Below are positions 47,401 through 59,619 of a stretch of DNA of 64,000 nucleotides, in pieces. The DNA comes from Hypomesus transpacificus (taxonomy: Eukaryota > Chordata > Actinopteri > Osmeriformes > Osmeridae). Each line of letters starts with the position of its first letter. Positions within the stretch are counted from its first letter, which is position 1. The stretch spans positions 197,300 to 261,299 of the forward strand of contig NW_025813704.1 of assembly GCF_021917145.1 (NCBI RefSeq). The letters are read 5' to 3'. The notes beneath the pieces are model-generated. The model was not told the DNA's origin. It saw only the letters and a list, made by a program, of their open reading frames with translations, and did not search any database. A program made the position numbers and the translations under genes.

Positions 47401-50400
47401 AGCCTGGGGCGACAGATATAAGCAGTTCCACAAGTTCTGTCAGCGGTTCGTATCCCCCTTCAGACTGAGACACCAGCTCACCTGTCGTAACACTTCCCAT
47501 GGAGGAGAGACTTGGCGTAGCGGTCCAGACTGGCGCCCGGGTCTTCTCCCATCATGCCTTGCTCCTCGTCGTCCAGCGTGACGAAGAACGCCGCCTTCTC
47601 GATGCAGTCCAGTGAGCGCTTGTTCACCCCTGAGCTGAAGAACTGCTTCCTGGCTTTGGCCCAGGGGATTCTGGGAAGGAGAGCACCACAGGAGCGGTTG
47701 AGGTTAGAGTTAGGGCTGGGTTAGGGTTAGGGCTGAGTTAGGATTAGGTACTGAGGATGGAAGAGGGTTAGGGACGCCCTTGTCTCCAGGCGTGTCCCCA
47801 GGGGCGTGTCCCCAGAGGCGTGTCCCCAGAGGCGTGTCCCCAGGGGCGTGTCCCCAGAGGCGTGTCCCCAGAGGCGTGTCCCCAGAGGCGTGTCCCCAGG
47901 GGCGTGTCCCCGGGGGCGTGTCCAGGCTCACCTGTCCCCGGCAGTCAGAGCTCCCAGCTTGTCCTCGCCGGGCGAGGGGGCCGAGGGGTCGTCAAGGATA
48001 CGCTGCACCTGTGACTCCACCTCCCGCGGTGAGAGCAGCCGCCCGGCGCTGTACATCCACAAGCGGAAGTAGCGCCCCCGGTGGTACACCACCACATAGT
48101 CACTGTCCTGCCAGTGCTGCACCGTGTCTGGGGGAAGGGGGAGGAGGGGTGAGAGATGGAGAGAGAGAGACAGGGATGGAGGGAGGGATGGAGAGTGTGG
48201 ATTTAGATGACAGTCATCAGGGTAGGGGGCAGGATCAGGTCACCATGACAACACACAGGGAAAGGTGGAAAACAACAGTCAGACTGAGCCAGGGGCGGGG
48301 CCTGGGGGCAGGGCTTGGGGAGTCAGACTACCTGTGACGATTCCTGGGAGCCGACAAGAGGAGAACATCCGCTCAAACTGATAGGAGCAGCAGGGCACAG
48401 CAGACCTCAACAACCACTAAGACCAAGACCAGGAACCAGCGCAGACCAAGGCCAGAGGGTGAGGAGGAGGAGGAAGAGGAAGAGAGGAGGAACAACAAAG
48501 GGAAAGGAGGAGGGATGGAGAGAGAGTGAGAGAGCAACATGAAGACAGGAAACAGGGACCGGGGGAGGTTAAAGGGAAGGGATGAGGAAGGAAAAGGTGG
48601 AGCAAAGTGAAGAAGAACAGAGTTAGATCCAACAGAGTTAGTAGCAGCATTCTGTACAGCCACAGACACGCTGGACAGACACGCTGGACAGACACGCTGG
48701 ACAGACACGCTGGACAGACAAGCTGGACAGACACGCTGGACGACAAGCTGGACAGACACGCTGGACAGACACGCTGGACAGACACGCTGGACAGACACGC
48801 TGGACAGACAAGCTGGACAGACACGCTGGACAGACACGCTGGACAGACACGCTGGACAGACACGCTGGACGACACGCTGGACAGACACGCTGGACAGACA
48901 CGCTGGACAGACACGCTGGACAGACAAGCTGGACAGACACGCTGGACAGACACGCTGGACAGACAAGCTGGACAGACACGCTGGACAGACACGCTGGACA
49001 GACACGCTGGACAGACACGCTGGACAGACAAGCTGGACAGACACGCTGGACGACAAGCTGGACAGACACGCTGGACAGACACGCTGGACAGACACGCTGG
49101 ACAGACAAGCTGGACAGACACGCTGGACAGACACGCTGGACAGACACGCTGGACAGACACGCTGGACAGACACGCTGGACAGACACGCTGGACGACAAGC
49201 TGGACAGACACGCTGGACAGACACGCTGGACAGACACGCTGGACAGACACGCTGGACAGACACGCTGGACAGACAAGCTGGACAGACACGCTGGACAGAC
49301 ACGCTGGACAGACACGCTGGACAGACACGCTGGACAGACAAGCTGGACAGACACGCTGGACAGACACGCTGGACAGACACGCTGGACAGACACGCTGGAC
49401 AGACACGCTGGACAGACACGCTGGATGAAGAGATGGACGACATGAGGAGACGACATGAGGAGACAACAGAGCTGTTCTCACGGCCGACATATCAGGACGA
49501 CAAATGTGATTGACAAAACAGCTGTGACAGGACAGGAGATCCCATCCAGCCCAGCCCAGCCCAGCCCAGAGAGCATCCCCCTCCCTCCTCCTACTAGCTG
49601 TGTGTGTGTGCGCGTGATTACCAGTCTCCTCTCCAGGAGTGCGTGTGGTGTTGAACATCCTCTCACACTGAGCAGCACAGAGAGGAATGAACGTGCCTGG
49701 AATACGACTCTGGAGGACAGAGGAGGAGGGAGGAGGTAGAGAGAGGGAGGAGGAGGTCAGAGGGAGGAGGTAGAGAGAGGGTGGAGGAGGTGAGAGGGAG
49801 GAGGAGGTAGAGAGAGGGAGGAGGAGGTCAGAGGGAGGAGGTAGAGAGAGGGTGGAGGAGGTGAGAGGGAGGAGGAGGTAGAGAGAGGGAGGAGGAGAAA
49901 GGGAGGAGGTAGAGAGAGGGAAGAGGAGGTAGAGAGAGGGAGGAGGTAGAGAGAGGGAGGAGGAGAAAGGGAGGAGGTAGAGAGAGGGAAGAGGAGGTAG
50001 AGAGAGGGAGGAGGTAGAGAGAGGGAAGAAAGAGGAGGGAGCGAGGATGAGAGGAGGGAGGATGAGAGGAGGGAGCGAGGATGAGAAGAGGGAGGGAGGA
50101 TGAGAGGAGGGAGGGAGGAAGGGAGATGACATGAGATGAGAGCATGGACAGGTGACGGGAAATAACCAGAAAACAACCCAGAGGGGACAGAACAGTGATG
50201 GGATGTTCACCTCACACACTTACAATAACACACACACACACACACACAACACGTAACCTTAGAACACCCGGTGACACACACACAGAATATCATATCAATT
50301 GTGGCAGAGATGAGGTTCCTTTGTGTTTCTTTCTTTGACTAAACCACCAGAACAATGTTCAAATTGCACCTCTAATCTCTCTCCTGCTGTTCTGTCTATC

Positions 50401-52289
50401 AGGCCTGTCTGCATGTGTGGGTGGAGGGGTGTGTGTGTGTCCAGGTGAACGTACAGGCTTAATGTCTTCTCGGTGTAGCTTCCTGTGGTACAGCAGGATG
50501 GCGTGGAGGGTGTTACCCGCACGGGCTGCCTGGATAGGGGTGGGGGTCACAAACAGGAAGTCCTGTGAGGGGGGAGGAGGAGGGTGGGGGGGGGTGAGGA
50601 GAGGGAGGGAGAAAGGGAAGGAGGGAGAAAGGGAGAGGCAGATGGAGGGAGGAAGGATGGATTATTAATGGTTTTGATGGTATTCGTCCTGTAGCTGAAA
50701 TGTCCCCAATGTCAAACCAATACAATCATGTTGAATGAGCCCAACCAGGTCAACCAGGGTGTATGGAGGAGGGGCAGGGGAGGAAGGCAGAGGAGAGAGA
50801 TGGGAGAGAGGAGCGTACCATGCTGTAGGAGCGCGGGGGGAACACAGGAACATACATTTACATTACATTTATGCATTTAGCAGACGCTTTTTTCCAAAGC
50901 GACTTCCAAAACAGAGCTTTACAAAAGTGCATAGGTCACTGATCAACAACGAGATAGCCCCAAACATTGCGAGCAGCCAAAACATAAAGCATACATTTTG
51001 AAAACCAAGTAAGTGCCAAAGGGAAGACATACCATGCCCTTGGAGCACGGGGGGAACACAGGAACGTACCATGCCGTAGGAGCACGGGGGAAACACAGGA
51101 ACGTACCATGCCGTAGGAGCACGGGGGGAACACAGGAACGTACCATGCCGTAGGAGCACGGGGGAAACACAGGAACGTACCATGCCGTAGGAGCACGGGG
51201 GGAACACAGGAATGTACCATGCCGTAGGAGCACGGGGGGAACACAGGAACGTACCATGCCGTAGTAGTTGCTGTTGACCATGATGGGACTCCGCCCCCTC
51301 AGGTAGATGTACTCCTCCCACCAGTCGCTCACCTGAGGACACACACACACTGTCAGGACACACACACACTGTCAGGACACACACACACTGTCAGGACACA
51401 CACACACTGTCAGGACAAAGGTTGTGAAAAAACCTTTGAAAAAAATTGTACACATTGTCTATGTAGTGCAAAAAATTCCAAGCAGGCACACCTAATAATA
51501 ATACATTGTCACAGTAGGGGGAAAATCTCTGGAACCAAGAACACCATCCAATCAAGACTATAACGAACTGCGTCGATTCACCACTCTTAGACAGTTAGCC
51601 GTGATGAATCATTCAACACAACACCAGCAAGCAACAAAGACTTGCATCATTGATGGGATTTTAAATTGGCTTCAGAGGGCAGAGCCAGGTGTGTGTGTGG
51701 TTGGGGGGAGGGGGTGTGAAGGGTTGGCATTTCCTTTCCTTCCGCCCCTCCTCCATCACCCCCCTCCCCTCCTCCACCACCCCTCTCTCCTCCACCACCA
51801 CCCCCTCCCCTCCTCCACCACCCCTCTCTCCTCCACCACCACCCCCCTCCCCTCCTCCACCACCCCTCTCCCCTCCTCCACCACCCCTCTCCCCTCCGGG
51901 TGCTTACGTAGTTGGACGCCCACAAGGTCTTCAGTTTGAGGTACCACTGCAGCCGGTTGGCCAGACTGCTCTCAAACTGGGCTGCCAGAGACACTATGCC
52001 CTCAAACTGCTCGTCGTTCATCAGAGGACGAGCTGATTCCAGATACTGGAGGGAGGAATGTGATGATGAGGGTTAGGGTGAGTGAGGGTGTGTGTGTGAG
52101 GTGACCAGGGTGTGTGTGTGAGTGTGTGTGTGGCGACCAGGGTGTGTGTGTGAGTGTGTGTGTGGTGACCAGGGTGTCTCACCCTCTTCATGGTGTCCTT
52201 GACGGCAGGCAGGGGCAGGTTGGGCAGGGAGCCCTGGTAGCTGTACAGCAGGGGCTGTCTGCCTGAGAACATGCGCACCAGAGCCTGCG

Positions 52290-52334
<45 letters not shown>

Positions 52335-53299
52335 TAGGGGTGTATGTTCGTGAGTGTGTTTGTATCCTTCTGAAGAAATGGATGAGAGAATCAGTAGTGT
52401 GTGTGTGTGTGTAGGTGTGTGTGTGTGTCCACTGACCAGCCAGACTTTGGTGGTGATGGACATGTTCCCGTGCTGCTCAAACATCCAGCGGTGGTAGGAG
52501 AGCAGCTGCTTGAGGCAGAGCCTCATGGTGAAGATGAGAGCCAGCCACAGCAGGGTGCTGAACACCACTGCAGCCAGCACCACCTGACTCTGACTGCTCA
52601 GAGACTGGCTGCTGGGGGGAGGGAGGGGAGAGACAAGAGTCAAACTGGTTCTACAGAACTGTCTAGACTGTTACGACACACACTCAAGGAAACCCAACTT
52701 CTGCTAGTTTCTACAGTGTGTGTATATATGAGGTGTGTGTGTGTGTGTGTATATGAGGTGTGTGTGTGTGCGTACCTGGCAGGCAGGTGCTCCTGTATCT
52801 TGGCGATGAGGCCCATAGAGGGGTCAGAGCGTGTGTACATGGTGGCCAGGATGGCGATGACCACAAACAGCCAGGAGGAAGGGCTGGCGGGGTACACGCC
52901 CGTGATCACACTGTTCTGTCAGGGGGACAAGACAGGGGGTCAGCTCTATCATCACCACGGTCACCACGGTCACCAAGGAACCTGGAGTGTGTGGGTGTGG
53001 TGAAGTGCAGCGTTGCTAGGGAGCTACTATCATCTGTCCTATTAGCTGCAGCTGACAGAGGAGGCTAGCACCGGAGGAACTAGAACAGGGAGGTTAGTGT
53101 GAGGTCAGTGTGTGAGGTAGGAGTGTGTGGGGGGTAGGAGTGTGTGGTAAGTGTCCACCTTGATGCGTATGAGCCTCTTCTTCCAGGAGCGCAGGCCTGA
53201 CAGGTAGATCTGGGTGAAGGCCTGGTGGGACAGCTGCAGGTCGATGCCCTCGGGGGTCACCGTGAACTGGAACGCCACCGCCTGGTGAGCCTCTGCCAT
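44476..53299 (-). CDS. cpt1: Carnitine O-palmitoyltransferase 1 (CPT1A-like)
   Basis: Outer-mitochondrial-membrane enzyme that converts long-chain acyl-CoA to acylcarnitine, the gate to fatty-acid oxidation. It has eighteen coding exons in transcript order: 53159-53299, 52776-52915, 52437-52611, 52183-52284, 51908-52045, 51255-51332, 50455-50562, 49622-49709, 47932-48127, 47482-47670, 46881-46986, 46642-46758, 46227-46391, 45991-46119, 45624-45779, 45190-45303, 45002-45094 and 44476-44859. All phases agree; 872 residues, about 100 more than human CPT1A. The N-terminus [16 protein letters not shown] is the conserved CPT1 regulatory start. Two TM segments follow ([14 protein letters not shown] and [18 protein letters not shown]). 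Catalytic histidine: [10 protein letters not shown]. Other marks: [40 protein letters not shown] and [16 protein letters not shown]. The extra length is a repeat-built C-terminal tail. A second version of exon 49622-49709 lies at 48332-48416. Which CPT1 paralogue it is (1a or 1c) is unsettled. Confidence 0.95.
44505..44780 (-). repeat. 27-bp coding tandem repeat in the cpt1 last exon
   Basis: About ten copies of a 27-bp unit encode nine residues of the form GRSQQEDRE (variants GRSQHEDRE and GRSQQEARE). They follow the normal CPT1 end ([10 protein letters not shown]) and precede SLGQAKKEL and the stop at 44476-44478. Confidence 0.95.
45330..45612. repeat. 17-bp minisatellite in a cpt1 intron
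   Basis: gaggacagaggagaggt units, about 16 copies with variants, end about 10 bp before the exon at 45624. Confidence 0.95.
46435..46640. repeat. 12/16-bp minisatellite in a cpt1 intron
   Basis: acaggcagacagctag and acaggcagctag units run right up to the donor of exon 46642-46758. Confidence 0.95.
47775..47925. repeat. 14-bp minisatellite next to a cpt1 splice donor
   Basis: ggcgtgtccccaga and ggcgtgtccccagg units, about ten copies, end within 10 bp of the donor of exon 47932-48127. Confidence 0.95.
48332..48416 (-). other. cpt1: Candidate mutually exclusive exon of cpt1
   Basis: The 85-bp segment is bounded by TCTTAG| and |GTAGTC on the minus strand and open in one frame. It encodes [20 protein letters not shown] followed by IVT. 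This aligns residue for residue with the product of exon 49622-49709 ([20 protein letters not shown] then EET) and shares its entry phase (0) and exit phase (1). Including both exons would shift the frame, so they can only be used one at a time. No stop codon interrupts it. Confidence 0.75.
48661..49425. repeat. 13-bp minisatellite, about 58 copies
   Basis: The unit gctggacagacac, with gctggacagacaa and shortened gctggacgacac variants, lies between the two alternative cpt1 exons. It makes long open frames (up to 600 codons) that are not genes. Confidence 0.97.
49715..50040. repeat. Purine-rich minisatellite in a cpt1 intron
   Basis: ggaggaggtagagagaggg units of varying length begin next to the acceptor of exon 49622-49709. 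Confidence 0.95.
50815..51275 (-). repeat. 37-bp tandem repeat spanning a cpt1 splice donor
   Basis: Each unit repeats the exon 51255-51332 end and donor (TACGGCATG|GTACGTTCC) followed by tgtgttccccccgtgctcc. About seven copies follow the true donor, and a further, more diverged copy at about 50815-50850 lies beyond a LINE-tail insertion. Confidence 0.95.
50851..50998 (-). mobile_element. 5'-truncated LINE 3' end inside the 37-bp array
   Basis: Read on the minus strand it matches the 3' end of the LINE fragment at 55.8-56.7 kb: gggctatctcgttgttgatc, cagtgacctatgcac, ttggaagtcgctttgg and gcgtctgctaaatg. It therefore belongs to the same family and interrupts the minisatellite. Confidence 0.8.
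52295..52332. repeat. (CA)n microsatellite
   Basis: A short (CA)n tract about 10 bp upstream (in transcript sense) of the cpt1 exon 52183-52284. Confidence 0.9.
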
Positions 53300-53301
53300 G
53301 G

Positions 53302-53453
<152 letters not shown>

Positions 53454-54759
53454 ATCAATATTGAGTTAAGGAGATGGAGGACATGAGAACAGGTTAAAAG
53501 ATAACAGGTTTGGTGGTCAAGAGTCATTCACACACACAAACAAAAGTGGGTCTGTATTTACCAGGCCCAGTCCCCACAAAACATCCAGTAAACACTTCAG
53601 TTCACACACACCATGCTTCCGTCATGGGGCGTAAAAGTGGGCTGAACCGCAATGACTGATGGATGATTCCTCCAGTAGCAAGACACTGTCTGCTTGATGT
53701 AGCGAAAGGATTGGTTTAAAATCGTCAACAGGCAAACCTTTGGTCCAATCAAGATTAAGGGCCGGAGCAGCAGCTGTCCAGGACAGGCTGGGTCTGTTAA
53801 CACAGGATAGATTTTTTTGTCCCCATAACTAGGCTACCCATAACGCCTGGAGGGGAAGCCAGTGTCTATAGACACATCTGCTCATTACATGTCATGTAGA
53901 CACACACACACGCCATCCCCTGACCTCGGAGCTTGCCTGGGAGAGAGCGAGAGAGAGAGAGAGAGAGAGCGAGAGAGCGAGAGAGAGCGAGAGAGCGAGA
54001 CTGCAAGAGAGAGGAGCGCAAACTCAAGAATTTCCTTGGGGATCAACAACTTGAATTTAGTTCAGTTTTAGTAGTTGGAAGAGAAAAGGCCAAAGATAAG
54101 ATAGAGAAAGACAGAAAGAGAGACTGAGGAGAGAGAGAGACTGAGGAAACAGAGAGAGAGACTGAGGAGAGAGAGAGACTGAGGAGAGAGAGCGAGTGGC
54201 AGATGAATGGTTGGCCCTGCCAAGGACTAACAGCAGCAGGAGATCAGCGATGGCCACTACAGCCTGTCCTGACTGCCAACACACACACACACACCTTCTG
54301 TTCAGATGAACACTGGCAGCACAGCATATCACTCACACATACACACACACTGGCAAGAATGCTTGTTTCATCACTCATCCTGCTCAGATCCGGGCCTGAT
54401 TCTGCTGCACAGGTGTTAAAACAAGGCCTTGTCCAGGATACAATATTCCACACTGGCTATTAGTGTCCTGCAAGAGGCATAACAGTGATTCTGGATGCAC
54501 TGACACTTGACAGAGATTCACGTCAATCCTACTGATGTCTGAAGAGATTGCAGAACACCGGACCCACAAACCACTGCTGAGAAGATCTGCCTGAACACCC
54601 CAGCTGAGCTCTCAGTCTGCTCCCCTCATCTCCTCCTCACAGCTTCCTGAACAGACGGGTGGAAAACTACCAGGCCGAGAGGAGAGAGGAATGGGAGGTG
54701 GGCAGGGGAGAGGAGGGAGAGGGGAGAAAGAGAGAGAGGAGCAGCAGGGAGAATAGAGG

Positions 54760-55135
54760 AATAGGAGGGGGTTTGAGGCAGAGAGGGGAGGGAGGGAGAG
54801 GGTTTGGGGGAGAGAGGGGAGAGGGAGGGGGTTTGAGGCAGAGAGGGGAGGGAGGGAGAGGGTTTGGGGGAGAGAGGGGAGAGGGAGGGGGTTTAAGGCA
54901 GAGAGGGGAGGGAGGGAGGGTTTGGGGGAGAGAGGGTGGGAGAGGGTTTGGGGGAGAGAAAGGGGAGGGTTTGGGGGAGAGAGGAGAGGGAGGGGGTTTG
55001 AGGCAGAGAGGGGAGGGAGGGAGAGGGTTTGGGGGAGAGAGGGGAGAGGGAGGGGGTTTGAGGCAGAGGGGAGGGAGGGAGAGGGTTTGGGGGAGAGAGA
55101 GAGAGGGTGGGGGTTTGGGGGAGAGAGAGGGTGGG
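54760..55135. repeat. Purine-rich minisatellite (gggtttgaggcagagagggg)
   Basis: Alternating gggtttgaggcagagagggg and gggtttgggggagagagggg blocks of about 30-35 bp, about 11 in all. Confidence 0.95.
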
Positions 55136-55264
55136 ATGGGACTAAACTGGGTGAAAGGTGGATATCCCCTGACTATAGGGCCCCCTATGGCAGACTGACA
55201 GCAATCATGTTTGAACTCCAAGTCTGGTCAGCCAAGTCACACACTGTGGTAGTGGGCAGGGCAC

Positions 55265-55556
55265 TCTACTGGAGTGGGCTGGGCCCAGCGTTCTAGTAGT
55301 GGGCTAGGTCCAGCGTTCTAGTAGTGGGCTAGGTCCAGCATTCTAGTAGTGGGCTAGGGCTAGGTCCAGTGTTCTAGTAGTGGGCCAGGTTCTGCGTTCT
55401 AGTAGTGGGCTAGGTCCAGTGTTCTAGTAGTGGGCTAGGCCCAGTGTTCCTAGTAGTGGGCTAGGCCCAGTGTTCTAGTAGTGGGCTAGGCCCAGTGTTC
55501 TAGTAGTGGGCTAGGTCCAGCATTCTAGTAGTGGGCTAGGTCCAGTGTTCTAGTAG
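55265..55556. repeat. 25-bp minisatellite, about 11 copies
   Basis: The unit ttctagtagtgggctaggtc plus cagcg, with cagtg and gcccag variants. Confidence 0.95.
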
Positions 55557-55794
55557 GTTGTAGTTGTAGACTTTGAGTACAAGTCTAGCCCATTATATTC
55601 CAGAGAATTAAGATCTATAGTCTATCTCCAAAACTTGACAACACGCCCCAAAACCATCTATTCTAGATGGATTATCAGCCTTACAAGTATGAGGAAGAAC
55701 ATGGTATAACTTTTAGCTTATTGGGATGAACTGTCCCTTTAAAAGCAACCAAATGCACGCATGCACGCGCACACAGTAATGTTCACACTGAGCA

Positions 55795-56680
55795 ATCTAG
55801 TGTTATTGTCCTTGCAGTAGTCCTCTCCAAGTTGGACTACTGTAACTCGCTGCTCGCCGGTCTCCCATCATGCGCAACCCGCCCTCTTCAGAGGATTCAG
55901 AACGCAAGGCCCGTCTGGTCTACAATCTACCCAGACGCTCCCACGTTACCCCGCTCCTCATCTCCCTCCACTGGCTACCCATAACGGCCCGCATCAGATT
56001 CAAGACCCTGGTACTGACCTTCCGAGCAGTGAACGGGACTGCGCCCGACTACATCAAGTCTCTCCTGCAGCCTTACACCCCCACCCGCCACCTACGGTCT
56101 TCTTCAGACAACCGCCTGGTGGTCCCACCTCTCAAGACCGCCCGGTCCCAGCACAAGCTCTTCTCCTGCCTGGCACCCCAGTGGTGGAATCAACTCCCCA
56201 CCTCCATCAGAGACACGGACTGTCTCTCCACCTTCAAGAGAAGGCTCAAGACACACTTGTTCCGGGAGTACAATGGTACTTAGGAATGGTTTGCTGAACC
56301 CAACGCTAGTTTCCTCAAGGTTCACAATGACTCTTGCTTAGACTGTTGCTCTTGTTGGTTAGTGGTAGCTAATTTAAACTGTTGTATTCTTTTTTAGTTA
56401 ATCCTATTTTTATTGCTTTCCTACAGGTACACCTGCACTTAGAGATTAATGTTGTGTAATTTTTAACTTGTTTAACTACATGCTCTTATGGTTTCTTCCC
56501 TTTAGCACTATTTTTTGGTTGTTCACAATATGTACTTCTTGTTTTTGACTACCCGCAATGCTGTGGGGCTATCTTGTTGTTATTATCAGTGACCTATGCA
56601 CTTTTTAAAGCTCTCTCTTGGAAGTCGCTTTGGATAAAAGCGTCTGCTAAATGAATAAATGTAAATGTAAATCTTAAGGT
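55795..56680 (+). mobile_element. L2/CR1-clade LINE, 3' fragment
   Basis: The end of a reverse-transcriptase ORF: SKLDYCNSLLAGLPSC at about 55825-55875, then in another frame ARLVYNLPRRSHVTPLL, SLHWLPITARIRFKTLVLTF and the terminal WNQLPTSIRDTDCL...FKRRLKTHLF, stop at 56281-56283. A small deletion near 55900 breaks the frame, so the copy is dead. The 3' UTR ends ggataaaagcgtctgctaaa followed by aatgtaaatgtaaat. Everything 5' of the C-terminal part is missing. Confidence 0.85.
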
Positions 56681-58709
56681 AGAGGTAAAATTACTACAAA
56701 AATAGAATCGGTAATCATTGTCATTATGGTTTAGGCCTTTGCCTCACCGTAGCAACAGCAAGCGGTCTGTTTTTTTATTTCTTTATTTATAATGGCCATC
56801 TGTCATAACATCAGAGATACATTCAGGTAGAAGGAAACATAACAACTATTAAACAAGTCTTAGTTACCAGGTGATACTGTCAATGTTTGACTTGAACGAA
56901 TAGCTCACACAACGCTTCCCAATGGCAGAGATCGACACTTATTTCTTACATTTCTTTGCAGGGGGATGGGGTTACTGACGGTGACATAACTGACCTACTG
57001 TCATATATGTGTCCAGTCCACTGTGCATTAGCTAGATAGATAAAGGCTTCTGGGGGAAAGAGCAAAGGGTCATTGAGTGGTATTTACCTAATATTCAATG
57101 ACATACAATCTGCAAACGGTACAATATCTGCTGGAAGTAATGTGAGTAAGCGAATCTACTGTTGTGGACCTGTGCACTGATCCATAGCGTACATAACCTA
57201 TATAGCTACTCCGAAGTGGTAGACTAGTCAGCTTTCAAATAGCTAGAAGTATTATTTTCAAGTTAACATGAACTCCCTTATTGACTTGTGATGAAGGCCA
57301 ACAATGTAGCCTACTTCGCCAATACCGCAAGTGTGAACACATTCGTAACAGGGGGAGTGAAAGTGAAAAGTACAGCATTACTTAAAACGTAAACACGCTT
57401 TTGCTGAAGTTAGAGTAGACCTAAAGGCAGCGTTCGAGCCGTGCATCCTAGCAGCACTGGACCGTAACATACCGTAAAAAGCTCGGGTCGTGAACAGCTA
57501 GACAAGCGGTTCAAACCATATATCTATGGTTCAAACTACTTGAATATTCCACGACTAGTATTCTACATATAAGGCCGGTTAGCGGTAGCGTACGACTGGA
57601 TCTAAAGTGCCGTTATATTTCAACGGGCTTCATTGAGATGATTCTAGTGAACTGAACTAGGTTCGATCTTGTCGATAACGTTAGCACTAGCTAGCACTAT
57701 GGAGTTGCCAGACTAGAACGGGACCTTGCTAGTCAAGTCAGTTTTAATTTTAACATAGTAAAACAAGATTCACAAGCTAGCGAGCTAGTTTCGAGGCTAA
57801 CTGGCTATCTAGCTAGCGAGTCGGCTTGCATGTGGGCAAAAATGTCCGAGACCCAGACTTAATTGTACAGTTTTAACACGCCGATTGACTAGTAAGCACT
57901 AAGCATGTGGAATACGAACTCCTAACTTGATATTATTAGCTAGTACTGTACTAGTAGCTACAGAAGCGCGTAGTTTGGTCATTTAGCTGGCCGGTGTTGT
58001 TCCATGTTTCCTGACTGACATGGTCCTGTGTCTGACAATTCTGTCAACGACACCTGATAAGAATGATTGCGAGCGGAATCTCACCCAAGAACATTTCCAG
58101 CAGACCACTTTCTAATTGGTCATCTGTGTCTAAGCAAACAATTAAATGTTCAAATAATACGTCTGGTCAACATACCTGGGTGGGAAAATAGGAAACAGAA
58201 TTTTCGAGGACTGTCAGCAGTCAACTGAAGCTAACTTCTGACGTTGACGAGACTCCTTCCGTCTCTAGCTGCAGGGACCGATCAAGGCCTCTTCTCGTTT
58301 TCATGGAATGTTTTGTTTGACGATAAACTGATGTTTAACCTCAAGACTGCGACCGTATCTATGCAACACAAACCGATTGGCTCGCCCACCCACCCCTTGC
58401 TACAGGACCGCCCCTAGAAGTGGAGGGGCCATGATCGCTAGCCTGAGCCAGCCTTTCCCACTTTGCCCACTTATAGCTCTAATATTTTTGCGGACGCACA
58501 TCCCATAAATTCAATTAATTTGCGTTTATCACACATGTTTAACAACACCACGGGAGCCAAACAGTTCGCTTTCACGGCTTGAGCAAAGAAAAAGTCAGCG
58601 CCACAGTAAGCACACATTGTACAGAGGTAACCTGCGTAACTACCACGGCCAAATCTAGAACTCACGGTAAAGTTAGAAACGTGACTTTTAGTAACTAGAA
58701 CAGGTTATG
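56681..58709. other. Gene-free DNA, probable cpt1 promoter side
   Basis: No coding region is supported. The sequence is of normal composition and low in tandem repeats. A donor-like CCCAG|GTATGT on the minus strand at 58174-58176 may mark the non-coding first exon of cpt1. Confidence 0.45.
58176..58320 (-). other. cpt1: Possible non-coding first exon of cpt1
   Basis: On the minus strand a donor CCCACCCAG|GTATGTTG is preceded by a purine/pyrimidine-mixed leader with no long frame. The cpt1 start exon (53159-53299) begins two bases after a splice acceptor, so such an upstream exon must exist. Its placement here is a guess from one splice-like signal. Confidence 0.25.
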
Positions 58710-59586
58710 TTAAAGGTCCCATGACATGAAAATGTCACTTTAGAAGGTTATTTAACATTAATATGAGTTCCCCTAGCCTGCCTTTGGTCTAGCCTGGTCT
58801 TAACCAGACTCCTACATTTAATTTGTACAGGGTAGTGATGTGTCGTTCGTGAACGATTCGTTCATTTTGAACGAATCCTTATAAGGACTCGGGAGTAACG
58901 AGTCCTCTCAACGAGTGATTCGTTCATTTCCCGACTCGGTCTTTCTACGAGTCTTTGGATCATGTTTCACGTGACCTGCATAGGCTCTGTAGCTAGAGGA
59001 AACGAACGATTCGTTCCTTTCCCGACTCGGTCTTTCTACGAGTCTTTGGATCATTTTTCACGTGACCTGTATAGGCTGTAGCAAGAGGAAACGAACGATT
59101 CGTTCCTTTCCCGACTCGGTCTTTCTACGAGTCTTTGGATCATTTTTCACGTGACCTGCATAGGCTCTGTAGCCAGAGGAAACGAATGATTAGTTCCTTC
59201 CCCGACTCGGTCTTTCTACGAGTCTTTGGATCCTTTTTTCACGTGACCCGCATTGTATTTTTTAGTAGAGGAAACAGTTTCCTTATTCCCTTTCGCGTGG
59301 CCGCTGTTTTAGTAAGACGTGAATGAATGATATTCGCTCAAGTCATCATACTGACTGGTTTTGTTATTTTCACTTTACATTTACACTTACAGTTTAGTGC
59401 AGTGTAATTGTTTGACGTGATAATTAAATGCTAGTGTGATAATACATGACCAAATCATACAAACTCATGATACATTTTAATGCAGGAATTTATTTTGAAA
59501 TAGTATTTGCTGGTGCACATGTCATGCACTAACCTACAGTGGACGTATAGGGGCTATACGTCCTTTGCAGTGGACGTATAGCCCCC

Positions 59587-59619
<33 letters not shown>

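Noticed and set aside
48373-50219. A 600-codon minus-strand open frame and overlapping 270-350 codon frames
   Set aside because: Mostly the 13-bp gctggacagacac array plus purine-rich repeats; it only clips the real cpt1 exon 49622-49709, which is read with proper splice sites.
55870-56283. A host gene encoding a 137-residue protein
   Set aside because: It is the C-terminal end of a LINE reverse transcriptase ORF with a broken upstream frame and a typical LINE 3' tail.
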